A stretch of 63,586 nt of DNA from an uncultured Spartobacteria bacterium (GCA_903868795.1 CAIPWR010000048.1:1-63586), one strand, 5' to 3'; shown: positions 27,666 through 37,906, counted from the first letter of the stretch. The notes: generated by a model from the sequence alone, not told the origin. Translations and numbers: made by a program.

Positions 27666-28670
27666 CTATCGCTCTAGCATTCGCAAAGCATTCTTGGCTG
27701 ATCCAAGAAGGGCGGTTTCGTCATTCAGAACGACATTGATCGGCATGGTCTCCAGGAGGGATCTGAGCCGTCCCTTGTTCAGGAAACTTTCAAGGAAGAG
27801 CGGACGCCGGAGAAGTGGCAGGATTTTCGGGGGAATGCCTCCTCCCAGAAAGACGCCGCCTGTGGCCATGGTCTTGAGAGCCAGGTTGGAAGCCTCGGCT
27901 CCGAGTGCCCGGACAAAGAGATCCATTGTTGACCTGCAGAGCGGGCACGACCCATCTGCGGCATGCTTGTCAATGACTGCGGCGGCATCGTGCTCCATGA
28001 TCTCGCTGGCAACAGTGGGGGTTTCGACTCCGCGCCCCGTGTCACGGAGAAAGCGGTAGATGTTTGCGATGCCCATGCCCGAAACCACCCTCTCAAAGCT
28101 GACGCTTCCGTATTCACGTCGAAGGAAGGTGAGCAGGTCGTGCTGAAGGTCGTCCGTGGGGGCGAAGTCAGCATGGCCTCCCTCGCATGCCCATGGCGTG
28201 TGGCGCGTTCCGTCCCAGAAGAGGCCCGCTTCGCCCAATCCTGTTCCGGGAGCGATGACACACTGGTTGCCGGCATGGGAACCGGAACCGGCCTGTAGCG
28301 GCGCAAGGTCGGTCTGAAGCAGTGCGGAAAGGCCATAGGCCGTCGATTCGAGATCGTTCAGCACCTCGACGCGAGGAATTCCGATGAGCTTCGGGAGGGA
28401 GTTGATCTCGATCTTCCAGCCAAGATTGCTTGCCGTGACGATGCCGGCGATGTTCGGACCAGGAACGCCGAAGCAGGCCGTTCGGAGGGGTGATTCCAGC
28501 GTGAGATCCTTCACGAAAAGGCCGACCATTTCCTCAACGGAGGAGTGGTCGGCACTGTGGAATTTCGCGAAATGCAGACGCGTCATCTCCGCGTCGTCGC
28601 GGAAGACCGCCACGCGGAAATTGGTCCCGCCCAGATCTCCGGCGAGAATCAGGGCAGGGGCTTCGGGCAT
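27666..28670 (-). CDS. glk: Glucokinase
   Basis: This 334-residue ATP-dependent glucokinase of the Glk (non-ROK) family converts glucose to glucose-6-phosphate. The ATP-phosphate motif is GDLGGTNFRVAVF (about 11-23). LNDLESTAYG carries the catalytic Asp, and APGTGLGEAGLF and EGGHADFAP are the sugar-binding motifs. It lacks the ROK zinc motif and so differs from the kinase at 9694. It lies 18 nt after serA on the same strand, so the two may be co-transcribed. It may handle glucose released by polysaccharide breakdown, but nothing in sequence ties it to the CAZyme locus. Confidence 0.9.
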   Translation of the reverse strand: MPEAPALILAGDLGGTNFRVAVFRDDAEMTRLHFAKFHSADHSSVEEMVGLFVKDLTLESPLRTACFGVPGPNIAGIVTASNLGWKIEINSLPKLIGIPRVEVLNDLESTAYGLSALLQTDLAPLQAGSGSHAGNQCVIAPGTGLGEAGLFWDGTRHTPWACEGGHADFAPTDDLQHDLLTFLRREYGSVSFERVVSGMGIANIYRFLRDTGRGVETPTVASEIMEHDAAAVIDKHAADGSCPLCRSTMDLFVRALGAEASNLALKTMATGGVFLGGGIPPKILPLLRRPLFLESFLNKGRLRSLLETMPINVVLNDETALLGSAKNALRMLER

Positions 28671-28688
28671 TGGAACAATGGATTCCGC

Positions 28689-30284
28689 TTAAAGGCGGAT
28701 GACCTTGGCGGTCGAGATGTCGGCGTCGGATGTGACCTTGGCCAGCAAGGCATCGTCCGGAGCTGAGTCAAGGTTGAGCAGAGTCAATGCCTGCCCACCG
28801 ACTTCATTGCGACTCAGTGACATGCTGGCGATGTTGACGCTGTTTTGGCCGAGGATCGTGCCGAGATGACCGACGATACCGGGGCGATCACGGTTCTCGA
28901 GAAGAAGAATGATGCCGGAAGGAACCCCCTCGACGAAGCGACCGTTGACCGTGACGATACGTGGCTTGGAACCGTAGAGAGTGCCGCCCACGGATGCGGT
29001 GACGCCATCCTGAGTGATCGAGGCATCAATGAGGTCGGTGAATTCCCCGGCCTCGCTTTGACGGGTCTCGATCACTTCGAGTCCCAGATTGGCAAGAATG
29101 GCTGGCGCATTGACGGGATTGACATCACCGCCATGGGTGTGACGCAGGAATCCCGTGATCAGGGCGCGGGTTACGGCGGTCAGATCCTGCTCGACGAGGC
29201 GTCCGCTGAATCGAACCGAGAGTTTCTCTGCGCGCTTTGGTGCGATCTGGGCCAGGAAGAGTCCGAGCTTGCCACCCAATTCGATCCAGGGGCCAAGCGT
29301 GGAGATGGTCTTGGCGTCGATGTTGGGCATGTTGACGGAATTTCGGATCTCGCCCTGGAGAAGGGTTGCACGGACGGCTTCCGCGATCTCGATGCCGACA
29401 AGTTCCTGGGCCTCCGCGGTGGAGGCTCCGAGGTGAGGGGTGAGCACGAGATTGGGGACATCGCGATGAGGCCACTCGGCGGGAACCGGCTCCACCTCGA
29501 AAACGTCGAGGGCCGCTCCGCCGATCTGTCCGCTCTTGAGACCCTCGGCGAGGACATCCTCGTCGATCAGTCCTCCGCGTGCACAGTTGACGATGCGGAC
29601 TCCTTTTTTGAGGAGTGGAAGCTGCTTGCGGCCGATCATGTGCTTGGTCTCTTCGGTGAGAGGCATGTGGACGGTGATGAAGTCGGCTTGCGGAAGGATG
29701 TCGTCAACTTTGTCGACAACCTCGACCTGCAGGGACTTGGCTTTGCTGGCCGAGATGTAGGGGTCGTAGGCGAGCACTTTCATGCCGAAGGCGATGGCGC
29801 GCCGGGCCACCTCGGTGCCGATGCGGCCCATGCCAAGAATGGCGAGGGTCTTGCCGTGAAGTTCGACGCCCTCGAATTTTTTGCGATCCCACTTGCCGGC
29901 CTTCATGCTGGCGTCGGCCTGGGGAATGAAGCGTGCGGTCGCGAGCATGAGAGAGAAAGCGTGCTCGGCCGTGGAGATGGTGTTTCCGCCAGGGGCGTTC
30001 ATGACGATGACCCCATGCTTGGTTGCGGCTTCCACATCAACGTTGTCAATGCCGACGCCGGCGCGACCAACGACCTTCAGGTTTTTGGCGGCAGCGAAAA
30101 CAGCGGGAGTCACCTTGGTCTGGCTGCGGACCACCAGGCCGTGAAACTCGGGAATGATCTTGATCAGTTCATCCTCCTTGAGGCCGGTTTTCACCACAAC
30201 CTCGATGACACCTCCCTCGGCAAGGGCTTCGACTCCACGTTGGGAAACCGGGTCTGCGACGAAAACTTTAGGAATGCTGCTCAT
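28689..30284 (-). CDS. serA: D-3-phosphoglycerate dehydrogenase
   Basis: This 531-residue enzyme is the first of serine biosynthesis (3-phosphoglycerate to 3-phosphohydroxypyruvate, NAD-dependent). Visible are the NAD-binding motif LGMGRIGTEVARR (about 150), substrate and catalytic residues in CARGGLIDE (Arg) and LTPHLGASTAEA (His), an intervening allosteric-substrate-binding domain (about 320-450), and a C-terminal ACT domain (ILLLENRDRPGIVGHLG). This is the long, type-1 form in which serine may act as a feedback effector. It diverges from atpB over a 266-nt gap that holds the atp regulatory signals. Confidence 0.96.
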   Translation of the reverse strand: MSSIPKVFVADPVSQRGVEALAEGGVIEVVVKTGLKEDELIKIIPEFHGLVVRSQTKVTPAVFAAAKNLKVVGRAGVGIDNVDVEAATKHGVIVMNAPGGNTISTAEHAFSLMLATARFIPQADASMKAGKWDRKKFEGVELHGKTLAILGMGRIGTEVARRAIAFGMKVLAYDPYISASKAKSLQVEVVDKVDDILPQADFITVHMPLTEETKHMIGRKQLPLLKKGVRIVNCARGGLIDEDVLAEGLKSGQIGGAALDVFEVEPVPAEWPHRDVPNLVLTPHLGASTAEAQELVGIEIAEAVRATLLQGEIRNSVNMPNIDAKTISTLGPWIELGGKLGLFLAQIAPKRAEKLSVRFSGRLVEQDLTAVTRALITGFLRHTHGGDVNPVNAPAILANLGLEVIETRQSEAGEFTDLIDASITQDGVTASVGGTLYGSKPRIVTVNGRFVEGVPSGIILLLENRDRPGIVGHLGTILGQNSVNIASMSLSRNEVGGQALTLLNLDSAPDDALLAKVTSDADISTAKVIRL

Positions 30285-30418
30285 GGTGTGATGGTGATGG
30301 TGGTTTTGTTTTTAAGGATGATGCTCCGCTGGAGCAGCCTGCCCTTGCAGGGATGGACCGAGAATGACGACACGCAGACTACGAAGAGCCAGTGACTTCA
30401 TCAAATCGGAAAAATACA

Positions 30419-30453
30419 AAACTCCACACGGGGGTCGATGACAAGTGGAGTTT
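30419..30453. repeat. 9-bp inverted repeat upstream of the atp operon
   Basis: AAACTCCAC at 30419-30427 pairs with GTGGAGTTT at 30445-30453, with a 17-nt loop. It abuts the TGTGA-N6-TCACA palindrome in the serA-atpB gap. It could be an operator or a weak stem-loop; no T-tract follows. Confidence 0.45.
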
Positions 30454-30468
30454 GTGAAAAATTTCACA
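30453..30468. promoter_or_regulatory. CRP/FNR-family-type operator upstream of atpB
   Basis: TGTGAAAAATTTCACA is a perfect match to the TGTGA-N6-TCACA consensus of CRP-type regulators. The symmetry extends one base on each side (TTGTGAAA/TTTCACAA). Its centre is about 60 nt upstream of the start predicted from the downstream promoter, the spacing of class I CRP activation. The regulator in this organism is unknown. Confidence 0.55.
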
Positions 30469-30484
30469 AGCGGCCAAAAAGCAC

Positions 30485-30513
30485 TTGCCAGAAACGCAAT
30501 ACTTGGGTTTTAT
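30485..30513 (+). promoter_or_regulatory. Candidate housekeeping promoter of the atp operon
   Basis: A -35-like TTGCCA (30485-30490), a 17-nt spacer and a -10-like TTTTAT (30508-30513) would start transcription near 30520, about 30 nt before the chosen atpB ATG. The match is partial but the spacing is ideal. Confidence 0.4.
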
Positions 30514-30550
30514 CCAGATCCCTTTTTCAAGGTGCCTCGACTTCCATAAA

Positions 30551-31396
30551 ATGGCTTTTCCCATCTCCCTTATTGCAAGCGCTGAACTCTCCGCAGAGTC
30601 GCCGGTTTTTTTAAAAGACTCCTTCCTCGGTTGGCTCACAAACTCGATCCTGGTCACCGCGATTGTTGTGGGAGTCATCGTCTGGGTTGTTCGTGCATGC
30701 ACTCGCAACATGCAGGTGATTCCCGGCCATGGTCAGAATTTTTTGGAAGCCATTGTCGAAGGTTTCTACGGGGCCGTTGAGGGGATCCTGGGACACAAAA
30801 TGACTGTCAAGGCCTTCCCTCTGCTCGCCAGTCTTTTTCTTTTTATCTGTATGGCCGATTGGTCCGGTCTTTTTCCCGGAGTCGGTTCGATCGGGTGGTT
30901 TCATACCCATGATGGGGAGACGGAGTTCACTCCTCTTCTTCGTGGTACGACGGCGGATCTCAATATGACGCTTGCATTGACCGCCGTTTCGATGACCCTC
31001 TGGTTCTACTGGACAATGCGGGTAACTGGTCCTGTTGCGTTCATGAAGGAACTCTTCGGGGTGAAGGGTGGTATGAGCGGTCCTATCCTGCTCTTCCTTG
31101 TTCCTCTCTTTCTTTTTATCGGTCTGCTTGAGGTTATCTCCATTCTAGTCCGTCCTATCTCGCTTTCCTTCCGACTTTACGGCAACGTCTCTGCAGGTGA
31201 GAACCTGATGTCCACAATGATCAACATCGGGAGTCTTCTTCATGCTCCCCAATGGCTTTCCTCGCTCCTTGGGGTGATCGTTCCTATCCCTTTCTATTTT
31301 CTGGAAATCCTTGTCGGCTTTCTTCAAGCCATGATTTTCACCGTGCTGATGATCGTCTACATCCAACTTTCCACAGTTCACGAGGAACAACACTAA
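30551..31396 (+). CDS. atpB: ATP synthase Fo subunit a
   Basis: This 281-residue integral membrane subunit forms the proton half-channels against the c-ring. The essential Arg of the penultimate conserved helix is seen in SLSFRLYGNVSAGE. Hydrophobic helices include LVTAIVVGVIVWVV, LLFLVPLFLFIGLLEVI and the C-terminal FLQAMIFTVLMIVYIQL. I chose ATG 30551 (MAFPISLIASAEL) because the upstream extension to 30485 overlaps the predicted promoter. It is the first gene of the operon; no atpI or atpZ gene precedes it. Confidence 0.95.
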   Translation: MAFPISLIASAELSAESPVFLKDSFLGWLTNSILVTAIVVGVIVWVVRACTRNMQVIPGHGQNFLEAIVEGFYGAVEGILGHKMTVKAFPLLASLFLFICMADWSGLFPGVGSIGWFHTHDGETEFTPLLRGTTADLNMTLALTAVSMTLWFYWTMRVTGPVAFMKELFGVKGGMSGPILLFLVPLFLFIGLLEVISILVRPISLSFRLYGNVSAGENLMSTMINIGSLLHAPQWLSSLLGVIVPIPFYFLEILVGFLQAMIFTVLMIVYIQLSTVHEEQH

Positions 31397-31475
31397 AAAC
31401 ACTTTTGATCGGCGGGACCGTGCAGGACGCGGACGTCGGTCGGAAAACAACACCAACACAAACCAACCAAATCAC

Positions 31476-31709
31476 ATGCTACACGCACTCATCGCTGAAG
31501 CCATTCCAGTAACCGGCAATCTCACCTTCGGTCTCGCCGGCGGTGGCGCAGCCATCGGCATCGGTCTCATCGGAGCCCGCATGGTGGAGGCTATCGGCCG
31601 CAATCCCGCCACTCTGCCCAAGGTCCTCGTCTTCGGTCTCCTAACGATCGCTCTCTCTGAGGCCATGGGTATCTTTGGTCTGATCTTCGGTCTTTTCGCC
31701 GGCAAGTAA
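31476..31709 (+). CDS. atpE: ATP synthase Fo subunit c
   Basis: This 77-residue double-helix hairpin forms the rotor ring. Helix 1 carries the glycine-rich GGGAAIGIGLIGA, the polar loop is RNP, and helix 2 has the ion-binding Glu in ALSEAMGIFGL. At the position where sodium-type rings carry Gln (helix 1) this protein has Ile, and Ser after the Glu is replaced by Ala, so proton coupling is more likely than sodium. A strong hairpin directly follows the gene. Confidence 0.96.
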   Translation: MLHALIAEAIPVTGNLTFGLAGGGAAIGIGLIGARMVEAIGRNPATLPKVLVFGLLTIALSEAMGIFGLIFGLFAGK

Positions 31710-31720
31710 CACTTAGACTT

Positions 31721-31749
31721 CACGGGTCATCCCCAGCGGATGACCCGTG
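31721..31749 (+). other. Strong intra-operon hairpin after atpE
   Basis: CACGGGTCATCC and GGATGACCCGTG form a perfect 12-bp stem with a 5-nt loop (CCAGC), starting 12 nt after the atpE stop. No T-tract follows, so it is unlikely to end transcription fully. A role in protecting or processing the atpE mRNA, which must be translated about ten times more than its neighbours, is plausible. Confidence 0.7.
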
Positions 31750-31790
31750 TCCACTTCTCTCCGTCCTAACTCAAGGGAATCGCAAGACTC

Positions 31791-32306
31791 ATGATTCATC
31801 AAATTCTCGATCAGATCGGCAGCAGCTTCGGCGTCACTTGGCCAAAGTTCGTCGCTCAGCTCGTCCTCTTCCTCATAGCCTATTTTGTTCTGAGCCGTTA
31901 CGCATTCGGCCCGATCATGAAAATCCTCGAGGAGCGTCGCAAGCGCATCGAAGAGGGCCAGCTCAACGCCGAGAAGATCAAGAAACAGTTGGCCGAGGCC
32001 GAACTGCGCTATCAGGAAGTTCTGCGCAAGGCCAACGACGATGCCCAGCATTTGGTCGAGGAATCCCGCAGAAACAACGAGGCGTTTTCCCAGCGAGAGA
32101 TGGAAAAAGCCGTCAAGGAATCGGCCGCTATTGTCGAGCGTGCACGTCACGAGATCGCTTCCGACCGAAACCGCATGGTTGATGAAGTGAAACGCGAGAT
32201 GGTTTCGCTGGTTGTCAAGACCACTGCTCAGGTTGCCGGAAAAGTCCTCTCTCCCGAGGACCAGAAGCGCCTAAGTGAGGAGGCCTCCAAGGAACTCTCT
32301 TCCTAG
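31791..32306 (+). CDS. atpF: ATP synthase Fo subunit b
   Basis: This 171-residue peripheral-stalk subunit has one N-terminal membrane helix (about 17-38, PKFVAQLVLFLIAYFVLSRY) followed by a long charged coiled coil (about 42-165, rich in Glu/Arg/Lys/Ala). Length is normal. It is separated from atpE by an 81-nt gap that contains the hairpin. Only one b-type gene is present, so the stalk should be a b2 homodimer. Confidence 0.95.
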   Translation: MIHQILDQIGSSFGVTWPKFVAQLVLFLIAYFVLSRYAFGPIMKILEERRKRIEEGQLNAEKIKKQLAEAELRYQEVLRKANDDAQHLVEESRRNNEAFSQREMEKAVKESAAIVERARHEIASDRNRMVDEVKREMVSLVVKTTAQVAGKVLSPEDQKRLSEEASKELSS

Positions 32307-32352
32307 GGGAATCTCGAGATGCTCTCCTAAAACACCCGAATACTCAACAACA

Positions 32353-32742
32353 ATGCAGATCCCCAAGGAAGCGAAGCGCCAAGCTAGGGAACTCTTTGAG
32401 TCCTCCCTTGATGGTGCAGGTCGCCCGGACAACGGCAAGGTACTCTCCATTGCCGATCTGGTGGCGAAGGCCGCCCCGCGTCACTCCGTCCAGATCCTCA
32501 GGGAGTTTGCCAGACTGATCCGTCTTGAGACAGCCAAGCATCATGCCTTGATCGAAAGCGCTACAACCCTTGACGAAGGAACCCGTGACTCGATTCTCAA
32601 GTCCCTTCAGGCACGTGATGGTGGAAGCGTTACGGTCGAGGTCAAGGTCGATCCCTCACTCATTGGCGGCGCGCGCATCCGTCTTGGGAGCGAAGTCTGG
32701 GATGCCTCGGTGCTTTCCCGTCTTGCCCTCCTCAGTTCCTAA
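32353..32742 (+). CDS. atpH: ATP synthase F1 subunit delta, short form
   Basis: This peripheral-stalk/F1 connector is only 129 residues from ATG 32353; typical bacterial delta is about 175-185. The C-terminal OSCP signature is present (ESATTLDEGTRDSILKSL, then GGARIRLGSEVWDASVLSRL). The N-terminal helical domain that caps the F1 alpha subunits is reduced to about 60 residues. An upstream extension to 32275 overlaps atpF and gives unrelated, Pro/Arg-rich sequence, so it does not restore the missing part. Position between atpF and atpA supports the identity. Confidence 0.85.
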   Translation: MQIPKEAKRQARELFESSLDGAGRPDNGKVLSIADLVAKAAPRHSVQILREFARLIRLETAKHHALIESATTLDEGTRDSILKSLQARDGGSVTVEVKVDPSLIGGARIRLGSEVWDASVLSRLALLSS

Positions 32743-32796
32743 TCATCACCCATTTTCCGTCAACCTGCACCCACATCCTTTCAACACACACAAACC

Positions 32797-34332
32797 ATGA
32801 GCAACCTCCTGCAAGAACTTGAAGCAAAGATCAGCGGTCTTTCCAATACGACCGCCGCAAAATCCAATGTCGGAACCGTCCGCGAGATCGGTGACGGTGT
32901 CGCCCGCATCGAGGGGCTCGGCGGCGTCATGCTCAACGAGATGCTTGAATTCCCGGGCGGAATCTATGGCCTGGCGCTCAACCTTGAGGAGACCGAGGTC
33001 GGGGCGATTGTGCTCGGTGATTACACCTCGATCTCCGAGGGTGACGAGGTGAAGACCACCGGCCGCCTCCTCGAGGTGCCGGTTGGTAAAGAACTTCTTG
33101 GTCGCGTCGTTGACTCGCTCGGGCAGCCGATCGACGGAAAGGGACCCATCCAGTCGAAGACCTTCTATCCCGTCGAGAAGATTGCTCCCGGCATCATCAA
33201 ACGTCAGAGCGTCAGCCAGCCGCTCAGCACGGGAATCATGTCCGTCGATGCGATGATTCCTATCGGTCGTGGTCAGCGCGAGCTCATCATTGGCGATCGT
33301 GCAACCGGCAAGACCACCATTGCGATCGACACGATCATCAATCAGGCCAACATTAACCGCGCCGGCGAGGCATCGGGTGATCCCTCCTTCCGTCCGGTTT
33401 ACAGCATCTACGTTGGTGTTGGTCAGAAGAATGCCAACATCGCCCGCGTTGTTGACACGCTTTCCTCCCACGATGCTCTCAAGTACACGATCATCGTATC
33501 GGCTCCAGCATCCGATAGCGCCACGAACCAGTACCTAGCTCCCTTCTCCGGGGCTGCTATGGGTGAGTGGTTCATGGACAATGGCATGGATGCCTTGATT
33601 GTTTTTGACGATCTCTCCAAGCATGCTGTGGCCTATCGCCAGATCTCCCTGCTTCTCAAGCGCCCTTCGGGTCGTGAAGCTTATCCTGGTGATGTTTTCT
33701 ATCTCCACAGCCGCCTTCTTGAGCGTTCCGCTCGTCTCAGTGAAAAGGCAGGTAATGGATCCCTCACGGCTCTTCCGATCATCGAGACCCAGGCCGGAGA
33801 CGTCTCTGCCTACATTCCTACGAACGTTATTTCGATTACGGACGGTCAAATCTACCTCGAGACCGATCTTTTCTATCAGGGTATCCGTCCCGCTATTTCT
33901 GTGGGTCTCTCCGTTTCCCGAGTTGGTTCGGCAGCCCAGATCAAGGCAACGAAGCAGGTGGCTGGAAAGCTCAAGGGTGACCTTGCGCAGTTCCGTGAGC
34001 TTGCAGCCTTCGCTCAGTTTGGCAGTGATCTCGACGCCCGCACCAAGTCCCAACTCGACCGTGGTGGACGTATCGTGGAGCTTTTCAAGCAGCATCAGTA
34101 CAACCCTATTTCCGTGGAGCTTCAGGTTGCCATCCTCTGGGCAATGCAGAAGGGATACTTCGATGCCATCCCGGTTGAGCGCGTGAAGGATTTCCAGAAT
34201 CAGCTCTCCGAATTCATGCAGACCCGCAAGGAGTCCGTGCTTGGACTCATCCACAAGAAGGGAGCAATTGACGCGGAGATCGAGAAAGAGCTCACCACGG
34301 CCGTTGATGAGTTCAAGGTGATCTTCCGCTAA
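32797..34332 (+). CDS. atpA: ATP synthase F1 subunit alpha
   Basis: This 511-residue non-catalytic nucleotide-binding subunit carries the Walker A motif [14 protein letters not shown] (about 169-182) and the arginine-finger region [17 protein letters not shown] (about 368-384). Domains are the standard N-terminal beta-barrel, nucleotide-binding core and C-terminal helices. Length and sequence are fully typical. It follows atpH after 54 nt. Confidence 0.98.
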   Translation: MSNLLQELEAKISGLSNTTAAKSNVGTVREIGDGVARIEGLGGVMLNEMLEFPGGIYGLALNLEETEVGAIVLGDYTSISEGDEVKTTGRLLEVPVGKELLGRVVDSLGQPIDGKGPIQSKTFYPVEKIAPGIIKRQSVSQPLSTGIMSVDAMIPIGRGQRELIIGDRATGKTTIAIDTIINQANINRAGEASGDPSFRPVYSIYVGVGQKNANIARVVDTLSSHDALKYTIIVSAPASDSATNQYLAPFSGAAMGEWFMDNGMDALIVFDDLSKHAVAYRQISLLLKRPSGREAYPGDVFYLHSRLLERSARLSEKAGNGSLTALPIIETQAGDVSAYIPTNVISITDGQIYLETDLFYQGIRPAISVGLSVSRVGSAAQIKATKQVAGKLKGDLAQFRELAAFAQFGSDLDARTKSQLDRGGRIVELFKQHQYNPISVELQVAILWAMQKGYFDAIPVERVKDFQNQLSEFMQTRKESVLGLIHKKGAIDAEIEKELTTAVDEFKVIFR

Positions 34333-34376
34333 GTCCCACTAACAACTTTCGCCAGCACAACGCACCCGAGTAGCTC

Positions 34377-35252
34377 ATGGCTAATACCCGCGACATCCGC
34401 CGACGCATTAAGTCGGTCAAGAACACTGCCCAGATCACGAAGGCAATGCAGATGGTCGCCGCATCTAAGATGCGCAAGGCGCAGCAGGCTGCACTCGCCG
34501 GTCATCCGTACTCTCAAGTTCTCAACAGAGTTCTTGTTTCTCTGCGCGACATGGTCAGTGCGGATTCGCATCCGTTACTGGAGGTTCGTCCAATCAAGAA
34601 GACGCTCGTTTTGCTCGTCACCTCCGACAAGGGGCTTTGCGGTGCGCTTAACACCAACGTCCTTCGTGAGACCGCCCAGCTTGATCAGGAAAATACTCTC
34701 TTCGTTGCCTCTGGTAAAAAGGGAGCCTCTTTTCTCGCAAGAACCGGTCGCAACATGATCGCTGACTTTGCTCTTCCTGATAACCCGACCTTCCTTCAGA
34801 CCAAGGCCATCTCGAAGTTCTGTCTCGAAAAGTTCCTCTCTGGCGAGGTTGATCGCGTCGATGTACTCTATCCGAAGTTCGTCAATACCTTGGTCCAGAA
34901 ACCCCTTATTGTCACTCTTCTCCCCATTACTGATGAGAAGGCTGCTGGGGTTTCCCCCACTGGTGCTGACCATCCTTCAAACGAAGCAACGGGAGCGCAG
35001 TACTTGTTCGAGCCAGATGCAGATGAGGTTCTTAATTCCGTACTCCCTTACTATTTTCATTTCGAGGTATTCCAGATGATCCTGGATGCCCGTGCATCTG
35101 AACAGAGCGCCCGCATGGTTGCCATGAAGAGCGCTACCGATAATGCGAAGAGCCTCGTGAAGGATCTCACACTCGAATACAACAAGGCTCGTCAGGCGAG
35201 TATCACCACTGAGCTTCTCGAGATCACAACGGCCCAGATGGCTCTTGCTTAA
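34377..35252 (+). CDS. atpG: ATP synthase F1 subunit gamma
   Basis: This 291-residue rotor shaft has the conserved N-terminal helix (ANTRDIRRRIKSVKNTAQITKAMQMVAASKMRKAQ, in part) and C-terminal helix (ARMVAMKSATDNAKSLVKDLTLEYNKARQ, in part), which together form the coiled-coil axle. The Rossmann-like middle domain contains VTSDKGLCGALN. Length is normal. Confidence 0.97.
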   Translation: MANTRDIRRRIKSVKNTAQITKAMQMVAASKMRKAQQAALAGHPYSQVLNRVLVSLRDMVSADSHPLLEVRPIKKTLVLLVTSDKGLCGALNTNVLRETAQLDQENTLFVASGKKGASFLARTGRNMIADFALPDNPTFLQTKAISKFCLEKFLSGEVDRVDVLYPKFVNTLVQKPLIVTLLPITDEKAAGVSPTGADHPSNEATGAQYLFEPDADEVLNSVLPYYFHFEVFQMILDARASEQSARMVAMKSATDNAKSLVKDLTLEYNKARQASITTELLEITTAQMALA

Positions 35253-35259
35253 CAATTAA

Positions 35260-36798
<1,539 letters not shown>

Positions 36799-37209
36799 AT
36801 GAACTCTCTCCAACTCGAGATCGTCACCCCGGAGGCGCGCGTCTTTACCGGAAGCGCGCAGATGGTGATTGCTCCCGGGTCGGAGGGTGGGCTCGGCATT
36901 CTGCCGGATCACATGCCTCTGATGACGGAGATCCTTCCTGGGGAGGTCCTTGTGACCACTGAAGATGGCGAGCTTTCCTTTGCTGTCGGCGGTGGATTTC
37001 TTGAGGTATTACCCGATCGCGTTTCGATTCTCACAGACATGGCACTTGTCGAGTCGGAGATCGATGAGAAGGCAGCTGAGGAGGCTGTTGCTCGTGCCGA
37101 GAAAGAGATGCGTGATAAGGTTCTCTCGAGCGAGGAACTTGCCACCGTACAAGCATCCCTTCTGAGATCACTGGCACAGCTTCACGTGAAGCGTCGCACA
37201 CACCGGTAA
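36799..37209 (+). CDS. atpC: ATP synthase F1 subunit epsilon
   Basis: This 136-residue central-stalk subunit can inhibit ATP hydrolysis. The N-terminal beta-sandwich (1-85) has the typical LEIVTPEARVFTG, PGSEGGLGILPDHMPLM and FAVGGGFLEVLPDRVSILTD segments. A C-terminal helical hairpin (about 90-133) follows. It starts at the base after the atpD stop and closes the operon. Confidence 0.96.
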   Translation: MNSLQLEIVTPEARVFTGSAQMVIAPGSEGGLGILPDHMPLMTEILPGEVLVTTEDGELSFAVGGGFLEVLPDRVSILTDMALVESEIDEKAAEEAVARAEKEMRDKVLSSEELATVQASLLRSLAQLHVKRRTHR

Positions 37210-37255
37210 GGGATTTTTATCCTTTCCTCTACTTAAGGAACTTCGTTAAGGGCGC

Positions 37256-37906
37256 ATGCCAGTTGCCCCCTCAACTTGTGGCGAGTTGCTGGCCCAGTGC
37301 TTGGCTTCTAACCGTTTGATTATCGGCCAGATTCTTCTTGGTGGTGACTACTCCATGCGTCATGTCGATGACGCTCACCATGACAAATTGGAGCAGTTTA
37401 CCTCTCCTCAGGATGCTCGGAATATCGCGCGGTATGATGAGCAAGGGGAGTTCCGTCCCCTGAAAACAGCCCCGAATCTGAGACGTGGTTGGCGCCTCAA
37501 ACTCGCCTCGCTTGAGGAACTGGAGCTTGCTCTGGAGTATTTTTATCCCGCTTCCCTAGGCCTTTGGCTTTCTTTCCTGAAAGGGACTCTTAAGACCACG
37601 AGTCTGCGTGAGACGTTGGACCGCCAGACAGGCATGTACCGGATCACGCAATTGTTAAAGCCGGATCAAGCTGTGGATCTTGTCTCGAAATGCTGTGCCC
37701 CCCAAGGGAGTGAGGGTGGTGGATGCCTCCGTACTATTCTCTGGGATCTGGCCCCCGGAGAGCCGCTCACCGGCCTTCCCGAGGAGAAGCTCTCCCTTCA
37801 GGATCTTCCCCCTGATCGGATCCCCTTGATCTGTCGTGAGCTTTGTAATCTCGTTGTCGCGGCAGCCCGTCCCATCGCGAAAGGTAACCTCCCCAAGAAG
37901 GATTAG
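37256..37906 (+). CDS. Probable DR2241-type protein with C-terminal 4Fe-4S motif
   Basis: This 216-residue soluble protein has no signal or membrane segment. The N-terminal and central parts contain FRPLKTAPNLRRGW, YPASLGLWL and LRETLDRQTGMYRI. The C-terminal part holds clustered cysteines in SKCCAPQGSEGGGCLRTILW and PLICRELCNLVVAAAR, spaced as in predicted 4Fe-4S domains of the DR2241 family. I recall that family as associated with tetrapyrrole chelatases of the CbiX type; here no such gene is adjacent. It starts 46 nt after atpC and may be on the same transcript. The family name is from memory and moderately certain; the function is unknown. Confidence 0.5.
   Translation: MPVAPSTCGELLAQCLASNRLIIGQILLGGDYSMRHVDDAHHDKLEQFTSPQDARNIARYDEQGEFRPLKTAPNLRRGWRLKLASLEELELALEYFYPASLGLWLSFLKGTLKTTSLRETLDRQTGMYRITQLLKPDQAVDLVSKCCAPQGSEGGGCLRTILWDLAPGEPLTGLPEEKLSLQDLPPDRIPLICRELCNLVVAAARPIAKGNLPKKD

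Noticed and set aside
28845..30395. 516-codon open frame antisense to serA
   Set aside because: The product is low-complexity Asp/Gly/Leu-rich with no family signal; serA on the other strand is certain.
30470..30490. Second sigma-54-like element upstream of atpB (GGCC...TTGCC)
   Set aside because: GG and GC are 13 nt apart instead of 10, so it cannot be a -24/-12 promoter.
31476..31709. Possible sodium-type c-ring
   Set aside because: The helix-1 Gln and the Ser after the Glu that form a sodium site are replaced by Ile and Ala, so a proton ring is more likely.
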